A DNA stretch of 10,141 nt from Acidobacteriaceae bacterium (lineage in GTDB: Bacteria > Acidobacteriota > Terriglobia > Terriglobales > SbA1): assembly GCA_003136335.1 (NCBI GenBank), contig PLEA01000396.1, forward strand, positions 1-10,141. Reading direction: 5' to 3'. Positions 1 through 4,707 of the stretch are shown here, one piece after another. The position numbers were made by a program, and so were the translations under genes. Position 1 is the first letter of the stretch; each line of letters opens with the position of its first letter. The notes below the pieces were generated by a model that saw nothing but the letters and a program-made list of their open reading frames with translations, made no database searches and was not told the origin of the DNA.

Positions 1-1211
1 ATCAAGCCGTGCTCGTAGCAATACTGCATGATCTTCTTGGTTTCATCGGTCGCCGGTATTTTGGTTTCTTGCGACTGCACGAGTTCGATCGCCTGCATGC
101 CACCGAGACCGCGCACGTCGCCGATGATGGGCCAGCGGCATTGCCACTCGCGGGCGCGGGTCTGGAAGCGGTCGCCGAGTTCGTTGGCCCGCTGCAACAA
201 GTTCTCGCGCTCGAACAGATCCAGCACCGCTAGGGCCGCGGCGCAGGAGAGTGGATTCCCGGCGAACGTTCCACCGAGACCTCCGGGACCGGGAGCGTCC
301 ATAATTTCGGCGCGGCCCGTGACCGCGGCGAGCGGCAGGCCGCCGCCGAGTGATTTTGCGGTTACGAGAAGATCGGGCTCGATGCCATAACGTTCGCTGG
401 CAAAGAGCGCACCCGTGCGCCCGAAGCCAGACTGAACTTCGTCGGCAATAAAGAGGATGCCGTGCTTGTGGCAGAGATCGATCAAGACTTGAAAATAATC
501 CGGAGGTGGGGCGATGAATCCGCCTTCTCCGAGGACAGGCTCGGCGATCACCGCGGCAACTTCTTCGTTTGCGACCACACGCTTGAAAGTGTCTTCAAGA
601 TGGCGCGCACAGTAAAGATCGCACGAGGGGTATTTCAAGTTATAAGAGCAGCGATAGCAGTAGGCAAATGGGACGCGATAGACCTCACTCGGAAAAGGAG
701 CGAATCCGGCCTTGTAAGGATGCGTTTTGCTGGTCAGGGCCAGTGTCATCATGGTGCGGCCGTGAAATGCGTCTTCGAAGGCGATGATGCCGGGGCGTTT
801 GGTGTAAACGCGGGCAATCTTGACCGCGTTCTCGACCGCCTCAGCGCCGGTGTTGACGAAGATTGTTTTCTTGGCGAACTTGCCCGGCGTGACTTCGTTC
901 ATCCGCTCGGCGAGGCGGACATAGCTTTCGTAGGGCGTGACCTGGATGCAGGTGTGCAAGAAGTGGTCGAGTTGGACTTTAACCGCCTTGACTACAGCTT
1001 CCTGCCGATGGCCGACGTTGAGGCAGCCGATGCCGCCGGCAAAGTCGAGGTAACGGTTGCCGTCGACATCTTCGAGCCAGGCGTCTTCGGCTTTGGCTAC
1101 ATAGATGGGCGTGCCGTGGGAAAGGCCGCGGGGCACGGCTTTGGCGCGGCGCTCGGAGAGGGCGCGGGAATTAGGTCCGGGAATTGCGGTGCGAAGTTGA
1201 ATGGTGGACAT
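1..1211 (-). CDS. gabT: 4-aminobutyrate aminotransferase (class III, PLP-dependent), C-terminus cut by window edge
   Basis: The enzyme is a PLP-dependent class III aminotransferase. The family moves the amino group of GABA (or a related omega-amino acid) to 2-oxoglutarate, giving succinate semialdehyde and glutamate in the cytoplasm. About 403 residues are visible, and the last few dozen lie beyond position 1. Seen in the translation: MSTIQLRTAIPGP at the start, the DVDGNRYLDFAGGIG entry motif, NTGAEAVENA for the PLP phosphate, FHGRT, and IADEVQSGFGRTG with Asp257 and Gln260. TAKSLGGGLPLAAV carries the Schiff-base Lys286, and GTFAGNPLSCAAAL follows. The 29-residue Asp-to-Lys distance matches GabT. 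An unusual insert holds Cys185, Cys188, Cys197 and Cys201. The ATG at 1211 was chosen because it starts the conserved N-terminus; only a weak GAGA-like ribosome site precedes it. It is the last visible gene of a same-strand set behind an aldehyde dehydrogenase, which supports a role in amine or GABA breakdown. A related omega-amino acid substrate is possible. Confidence 0.9.
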   Translation of the reverse strand, partial: MSTIQLRTAIPGPNSRALSERRAKAVPRGLSHGTPIYVAKAEDAWLEDVDGNRYLDFAGGIGCLNVGHRQEAVVKAVKVQLDHFLHTCIQVTPYESYVRLAERMNEVTPGKFAKKTIFVNTGAEAVENAVKIARVYTKRPGIIAFEDAFHGRTMMTLALTSKTHPYKAGFAPFPSEVYRVPFAYCYRCSYNLKYPSCDLYCARHLEDTFKRVVANEEVAAVIAEPVLGEGGFIAPPPDYFQVLIDLCHKHGILFIADEVQSGFGRTGALFASERYGIEPDLLVTAKSLGGGLPLAAVTGRAEIMDAPGPGGLGGTFAGNPLSCAAALAVLDLFERENLLQRANELGDRFQTRAREWQCRWPIIGDVRGLGGMQAIELVQSQETKIPATDETKKIMQYCYEHGL

Positions 1212-1222
1212 CGTGGGTCTCG

Positions 1223-1250
1223 TCGTTGGTCGCTCGTCGTTTGTCGTTGG
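1223..1250. repeat. Degenerate heptamer tandem repeat, four units
   Basis: Four consecutive 7-bp units in exact phase read TCGTTGG, TCGCTCG, TCGTTTG and TCGTTGG. The first and last are identical and the middle two differ from them at one or two positions. The tract begins 12 bp upstream of the gabT start codon, so it lies in the leader of that gene. Short phased heptamer tracts between genes are known in some bacteria, notably cyanobacterial STRR repeats. Any role here is unknown. Confidence 0.6.
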
Positions 1251-1254
1251 CTGG

Positions 1255-1345
1255 TGCCGTCCCTGCGGGACTCGTTCTTCCCTCGATCTGTACCCGGCAC
1301 TTCCGTGCCGGGCTTTCACATTCCGCCCCTTCGGGGCTCAGACTG
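1255..1345. repeat. Composite triple-hairpin intergenic repeat, copy A
   Basis: This repeat of about 90 bp holds three hairpins on the same strand. The first has arms GTCCC (1259-1263) and GGGAC (1267-1271). The second has perfect 8-bp arms CCCGGCAC (1293-1300) and GTGCCGGG (1305-1312) around a TTCC loop. The third has arms GCCCC (1325-1329) and GGGGC (1333-1337) around TTC. A clearly related copy lies at 2925-3015, with the same hairpin order and exactly the same 32-bp spacing between hairpins two and three. It fills most of the aldehyde dehydrogenase-gabT gap, where no gene is seen. It resembles REP/BIME-type intercistronic elements in layout; that comparison is by structure only. Confidence 0.7.
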
Positions 1346-1371
1346 GCAACTGTCAGCGGGCTACTGGCAAC
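1342..1371. repeat. Direct repeat ACTGGCAAC, two copies 21 bp apart
   Basis: ACTGGCAAC occurs at 1342-1350 and again at 1363-1371, a period of 21 bp, separated by TGTCAGCGGGCT. It sits between the composite hairpin repeat and the stop codon of the aldehyde dehydrogenase gene. The spacing of two helical turns could suit a protein-binding site, or it may be the remnant of a tandem repeat. Two copies are too few to decide. Confidence 0.45.
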
Positions 1372-1377
1372 AGCTTT

Positions 1378-2859
1378 TCAGTACCAGCCGATTGGGGCTT
1401 CGTTCAGGTTGATGTAGACCTGTTTGGTTTCGAGATATTCTTCGATGCCCCAGGGGCCGAGTTCACGGCCGAAGCCGGATTGTTTGTAGCCTCCCCACGG
1501 GGCTTCGACGTAGGTAGGCTGCATGTGGTTGACCCAGACGATCCCGGCGCGCAGGGCTTTCACGGCGCGCATGGCTTTGAAAATGTCGCGCGTCCAGACG
1601 GCGGCGGCGAGGCCATAGGGGGAATCATTGGCAATCTTGAGCGCGTCTTTTTCGTCTTCGAACGGAATCACCGCGGCGACCGGGCCGAAGATTTCTTCGC
1701 GGGCAATGCGTGCGCTGTTCGTGACGTCAGAGAAAATCGTGGGCTGAACGTAATAACCTTTACCCATCTTCTCTGGGCGGCCGCCGCCGGAAACGAGTTT
1801 GGCCTCTTTCTTGCCGATCTCGATGTAGGAGTTGACGCGGTCGTATTGTTCTTTGCTGACGAGAGGGCCCATTTTAGTTTCGCGCTCTAGCGGCGGGCCG
1901 AGTTTTATTTTCTTCGCTTTCTCGGTCATCGCCTCGACGAATCTTTTGTAGATCGATTTCTGCACGAGGATGCGGCTGCCGGCTGAGCAGACTTCGCCTT
2001 GATTGATGAAGACGCCGAAGAGGGCGCCGTCGATGGCGGCTTCGAAATCGGCGTCGGCGAAGAAAATGTTAGGAGACTTGCCGCCGAGTTCGAGGGTGAC
2101 GCGTTTCACGGTGTCAGCGGCCTGTTTGACGATGATCTTGCCGACGGCGGCGCTGCCGGTGAAGGCGATCTTGTTGACGTCGGGATGCTGAACGAGCGGA
2201 GCGCCGCAGGATTCGCCGAAACCGGTTATGACATTGACGGCTCCGGGAGGCAGGCCGCAGTCGGCGAAATGTTTCGCGAGTTCGAGCGCGGTGAGAGGCG
2301 TTTGCTCTGCTGGTTTGAGCACGCAGGTGCAACCGGCGGCGAGCGCCGGGGCCAGTTTCCACGCGGCCATCAGTAGAGGATAATTCCACGGGATGATTTG
2401 TCCGGCGACGCCGACCGGCTCTTTGAGCGTGAGGCTCATGGCGTTGTCGGGGACAGGATTGACATAGCCGACAACTTTAGTGGCGAGGCCGCCATAGTAT
2501 TCGAAGCATGTGGCGACGTCATTGATGTCAAACTCAGCTTCGACGATGGGCTTGCCGGTATTGCGGCATTCGAGTTCGGCGAGCGCGGACAAATTGGCGC
2601 GAACCTTTTCGGCGAGGCGGAAGAGGACGCGGCCGCGCTCCTGCGCCGTTGTGGTGGACCATGGGCCTTCTTCGAAGGCGGCTTTGGCGGCGGCGACGGC
2701 GCGATTGACGTCGTCGACAGAGGCGTCGGGGACTTGGGCGATCACTTCTTCGGTGGAGGGATCGTAGACGGGGAGTGTCTTCGCGGACTTGCTTGCGACC
2801 CATTCGCCGTTGATGAACATCTGGTAAGTTTTCACGTCAGTTTGAACTCCACTGGGCAT
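1378..2859 (-). CDS. NAD(P)-dependent aldehyde dehydrogenase, betaine/4-aminobutyraldehyde dehydrogenase group
   Basis: This cytoplasmic enzyme oxidises an aldehyde to its acid with NAD(P)+. The 493-residue length is normal for the family. Seen in the sequence: FINGEWV near the N-terminus, IIPWNYPLLMAAWKLAPALA and LKPAEQTPL of the cofactor-binding domain, and FTGSAAVGKIIVKQA for dinucleotide binding. LELGGKSPNI carries the general base Glu257, NQGEVCSAGSR carries the nucleophile Cys291, and EEIFGPV follows. The 34-residue Glu-to-Cys distance is standard. A strong AGGAGG lies 9 nt before the ATG, supporting this start. Overall similarity looks closest to betaine aldehyde, 4-aminobutyraldehyde and 4-(gamma-glutamylamino)butanal dehydrogenases (BetB, PatD, PuuC). 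With a permease upstream and a GABA aminotransferase downstream, an aminoaldehyde substrate is the best inference. The sequence alone does not choose between putrescine- and choline-derived aldehydes. Confidence 0.9.
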   Translation of the reverse strand: MPSGVQTDVKTYQMFINGEWVASKSAKTLPVYDPSTEEVIAQVPDASVDDVNRAVAAAKAAFEEGPWSTTTAQERGRVLFRLAEKVRANLSALAELECRNTGKPIVEAEFDINDVATCFEYYGGLATKVVGYVNPVPDNAMSLTLKEPVGVAGQIIPWNYPLLMAAWKLAPALAAGCTCVLKPAEQTPLTALELAKHFADCGLPPGAVNVITGFGESCGAPLVQHPDVNKIAFTGSAAVGKIIVKQAADTVKRVTLELGGKSPNIFFADADFEAAIDGALFGVFINQGEVCSAGSRILVQKSIYKRFVEAMTEKAKKIKLGPPLERETKMGPLVSKEQYDRVNSYIEIGKKEAKLVSGGGRPEKMGKGYYVQPTIFSDVTNSARIAREEIFGPVAAVIPFEDEKDALKIANDSPYGLAAAVWTRDIFKAMRAVKALRAGIVWVNHMQPTYVEAPWGGYKQSGFGRELGPWGIEEYLETKQVYINLNEAPIGWY

Positions 2860-2868
2860 AATGCTGGG

Positions 2869-2874
2869 CCTCCT
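2869..2874 (-). promoter_or_regulatory. Ribosome binding site of the aldehyde dehydrogenase gene
   Basis: On the minus strand a perfect AGGAGG lies 9 nt upstream of the ATG at 2859. It is the strongest Shine-Dalgarno site of the catabolic cluster: the permease and gabT genes have no good one, so translation levels within the cluster may differ. Confidence 0.75.
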
Positions 2875-2924
2875 GTCGGCGACGGGCTAATGCCGGCCGC
2901 ACGAATTAAGCGCGGGAAAAATTG

Positions 2925-3015
2925 TGCCGTCCGCTACGGGACTCGGTTCCTTTTCTGACTGCTTACCCAGGACTTACGTCCGGGGCTAATATATCCCGCC
3001 CCTACGGGGCTGGGA
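2925..3015. repeat. Composite triple-hairpin intergenic repeat, copy B
   Basis: This is the second copy of the element at 1255-1345, in the same orientation. It opens with the same TGCCGTCC and continues through CGGGACTCG. Its main hairpin has arms CCCAGGAC (2966-2973) and GTCCGGGG (2978-2985) around TTAC, with one mismatch. Its third hairpin has arms GCCCC (2998-3002) and GGGGC (3006-3010) around TAC. Stem bases differ from copy A while pairing is mostly kept. It lies in the 211-bp gap between permease and aldehyde dehydrogenase, where I see no gene. Confidence 0.7.
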
Positions 3016-3070
3016 CCTGCTGGCTCGAGCGTCGCCGTCTGCCCGAGGCTGCTTAATCTCTCCGTCAAGA

Positions 3071-4540
3071 TCAATGTCGAACTTCGCTTGTGGGAACGGG
3101 CGAGTCGCCCGTTCCCACCCGGTCCATCGTCAGTGGAACGGTCTGTGGCGCCTTGCGGCGGCCGTAGACGAAAAAGAAAAATGCGGCCAGTCCGATGAAA
3201 AACAGGGTGCCGCCGAACATCCATAATTCGTAGGACCACAGCGAGGTGATTTGCTGGGCCGGAAAAAATACCAGGGCGATGCCGAGGATCGTGGTCAGGA
3301 ATCCACTTAGGCCCGCGAGGAACAGCGTGGTCCGGCCATACTGGCCTCGGGGCTTCGATTCCGTTACCGCGAATTTCACCAGCGCGCCGAACATGTAGAC
3401 GAACGGAACGAGTTGCAGCACGACCGCCAACGAGAGCAGTTTCTGAAATGTTTCCTGAACCCCGGCGCCGGTAAAATTCAGAATCACCAAAACGGCGGAG
3501 ACGATTCCCTGCACGATCAGCGCGGCATACGGCGTGGCGTAACGGGGATGTACTTTGCCGAGCCAGGACGGCATGTAGGAATCGAGTCCGGCGACAAAGG
3601 GAATGCGGGAGCAGCCGCCGATCCAAGCCGACCCGATACCAGCGATCGCGAGACTAAGCATAAGAGCAAAGGGGACGGTGATCCAACTCACGCCGACGCG
3701 GGCAGCCATTCCGGTCACTGCCTGTACCACACCTTGCAACACATTGACGTTCTTGCCGACGGCGATAAGTAAGGTCAGCGTCGCGGCGATGTACAGAGTG
3801 CCGGACAGCAAACCGCCCCAGGCGACCGCTCCGGGGAGAGTACGGCGGGGATCTTGAATCTCATCGCCCATAACAGAAGCAAGTTCTAGACCGACGAGGC
3901 CGAAGCAGATAACGCCGAAGGAATTGAGAACGAAGCGCGGATTGGCGGGAATTTTGAAATCGCCTGCGGTGATGCCGGCGCCGAAGCGCGACCAGATGAC
4001 AATGCCGAGACCGACGAGCACGATGGCAGCGATGAAGGTTCCGATGGCGCCGACGTTGTTGATCCATTTCCCAACGCCGAGGCCGAGGATGTTGAGCACG
4101 GTGAGCAATGCGAGCAGGGCGAGGGAAACGCAAGCAGCGAAGATCTTGTTGTCGGGAAGTCCCTGGTGGCTGGGACCGAGCACGTAAACCGACACGCCGA
4201 CGAAATAGAGCATGACCGTCGGGACGTAGAGCATGTTGTTGGTCCAGTAACACCAGCCGGAGAGGAATCCGTGGAAGTCGCCGAAGACTTCTTTGGCCCA
4301 GAGGTAGACGCCGCCTTCGCCGGGATAGCGGTGGGCGAGTTCGATGACCGCAATGCCTTGGGGCCAGAAGAAAAGGAGGAGGGAGATGATCCAGAGCCAG
4401 ATGGTGACGCCGCCGTTGGCGGCGATAGAGGGGACGACGTTGAGATTGAAGACGGCGACGACGAAGAGGAGCACTAGATCGCGGCGTCCGAGGGCACGGA
4501 TCAGGATGGGCTGAACGTCGGGTTGGGCGGTGGTGGACAC
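3071..4540 (-). CDS. APC-superfamily amino acid/polyamine permease
   Basis: This is an inner-membrane transporter of the amino acid-polyamine-organocation superfamily, 489 residues, with about twelve hydrophobic segments. Seen: a cytoplasmic start of some 20 residues, a first membrane segment from about residue 21 ending in VVPSIAANGG, then ELAHRYPGEGGVYLWAKEVFG (YPGEGG at 72-77). This layout is typical of the GadC-like and related amino acid antiporter branch, and lacks the classic GSG of AdiC-type proteins. Later come GLVGLELASVMGDEIQDPRRTLP, a pattern conserved in APC proteins, and GSAWIGGCSRIPFVAG. The start codon is GTG at 4540. No ATG lies between it and the in-frame stop at 4574-4576, and the ribosome site is poor. 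The last residues (VGTGDSPVPT) are encoded by a 13-bp-arm palindrome, so the C-terminal tail appears to be repeat-derived. Neighbouring aminotransferase and dehydrogenase genes suggest it imports, or exchanges, the amine or amino acid they degrade. The substrate cannot be read from the sequence. Confidence 0.87.
   Translation of the reverse strand: MSTTAQPDVQPILIRALGRRDLVLLFVVAVFNLNVVPSIAANGGVTIWLWIISLLLFFWPQGIAVIELAHRYPGEGGVYLWAKEVFGDFHGFLSGWCYWTNNMLYVPTVMLYFVGVSVYVLGPSHQGLPDNKIFAACVSLALLALLTVLNILGLGVGKWINNVGAIGTFIAAIVLVGLGIVIWSRFGAGITAGDFKIPANPRFVLNSFGVICFGLVGLELASVMGDEIQDPRRTLPGAVAWGGLLSGTLYIAATLTLLIAVGKNVNVLQGVVQAVTGMAARVGVSWITVPFALMLSLAIAGIGSAWIGGCSRIPFVAGLDSYMPSWLGKVHPRYATPYAALIVQGIVSAVLVILNFTGAGVQETFQKLLSLAVVLQLVPFVYMFGALVKFAVTESKPRGQYGRTTLFLAGLSGFLTTILGIALVFFPAQQITSLWSYELWMFGGTLFFIGLAAFFFFVYGRRKAPQTVPLTMDRVGTGDSPVPTSEVRH
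3090..3118. repeat. Perfect 13-bp-arm palindrome inside the 3' end of the permease gene
   Basis: Arms GTGGGAACGGGCG (3090-3102) and CGCCCGTTCCCAC (3106-3118) pair perfectly around AGT. The element falls within the coding sequence and encodes about residues 475-484 of the permease. Its apex CGAGTCG resembles the apices of the hairpins at 4628-4644 and 4670-4691. There is no T-tract on the minus-strand side, so it is not a convincing intrinsic terminator. Confidence 0.75.
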
Positions 4541-4575
4541 TTTTGTTTTGCTGGCCGCGGAACAACAGGTTCCTC

Positions 4576-4593
4576 ACCGGGCTTTCGCCCGGT
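4576..4593. repeat. Hairpin, 7-bp arms, upstream of the permease gene
   Basis: ACCGGGC (4576-4582) and GCCCGGT (4587-4593) pair perfectly around TTTC. It is the first of several palindromes filling the 167-bp gap between the permease and the GSA-aminomutase-like gene; the gap holds no gene. It lies just downstream of the aminotransferase stop in transcription order but without a T-tract, so a terminator role is doubtful. Confidence 0.6.
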
Positions 4594-4601
4594 TCGGAAT
4601 G

Positions 4602-4615
4602 ACAAAATATTTTGT
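4602..4615. repeat. AT-rich 14-bp perfect palindrome
   Basis: ACAAAATATTTTGT is an uninterrupted self-complementary sequence within an otherwise GC-rich spacer, about 62 bp upstream of the permease GTG. It could be an operator or an easily melted promoter element. On the minus strand AATATT and TATTTT offer only weak -10 resemblance, so no promoter is called. Confidence 0.5.
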
Positions 4616-4627
4616 ACTCTCAGCAGA

Positions 4628-4644
4628 ACAGCCGAGGCGGCTGT
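4628..4644. repeat. Hairpin, 7-bp arms, CGAGGCG apex
   Basis: ACAGCCG (4628-4634) and CGGCTGT (4638-4644) pair perfectly around AGG and are followed by CCCTAC. It shares its apex pattern (CG, AG plus one base, CG) and orientation with the palindromes at 3090-3118 and 4670-4691, though the arm sequences differ. Confidence 0.6.
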
Positions 4645-4669
4645 CCCTACGTGATTCGTGGCGCATGCA

Positions 4670-4691
4670 GGGCGGGCGAGGGCGCCCGCCC
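4670..4691. repeat. GC-rich hairpin, 9-bp arms, just past the aminotransferase stop
   Basis: GGGCGGGCG (4670-4678) and CGCCCGCCC (4683-4691) pair perfectly around AGGG. The element starts 16 bp beyond the stop codon of the upstream aminotransferase gene, where a terminator or mRNA 3'-protecting structure would sit. The minus-strand bases after it are not T-rich, so RNA stabilisation or a repeat element fits better than intrinsic termination. Confidence 0.65.
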
Positions 4692-4707
4692 CACACTTGC
4701 AAAACGT

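Noticed and set aside
1223..1371. CRISPR array
   Set aside because: Repeat units are 7-9 bp, adjacent or degenerate, with no 25-40-bp repeats and no regular spacers.
1212..1377. Possible N-terminal extension of gabT through the repeats
   Set aside because: The frame stays open upstream of 1211 for a stretch, but I saw no in-frame ATG in the part I read, and the family N-terminus matches MSTIQLRTAIPGP at 1211.
462..1412. Long plus-strand open frame opposite gabT
   Set aside because: It is antisense to a gene with clear aminotransferase motifs, shows no recognisable domain, and its length follows from the GC-rich codon pattern of the real gene.
2860..3070. Insertion sequence remnant
   Set aside because: No transposase fragment, terminal inverted repeats or target duplication is visible; the repeats look like short non-coding palindromic elements.
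2934..3626. Minus-strand open frame overlapping the permease 3' half and the following gap
   Set aside because: It is an arginine-rich shifted reading of the permease gene running into repeat DNA; the permease frame is clearly the real one.
3642..3649. GCGATCGC, the cyanobacterial HIP1 octamer
   Set aside because: I noticed it only once, inside the permease gene, so it is not evidence of a HIP1-rich genome.
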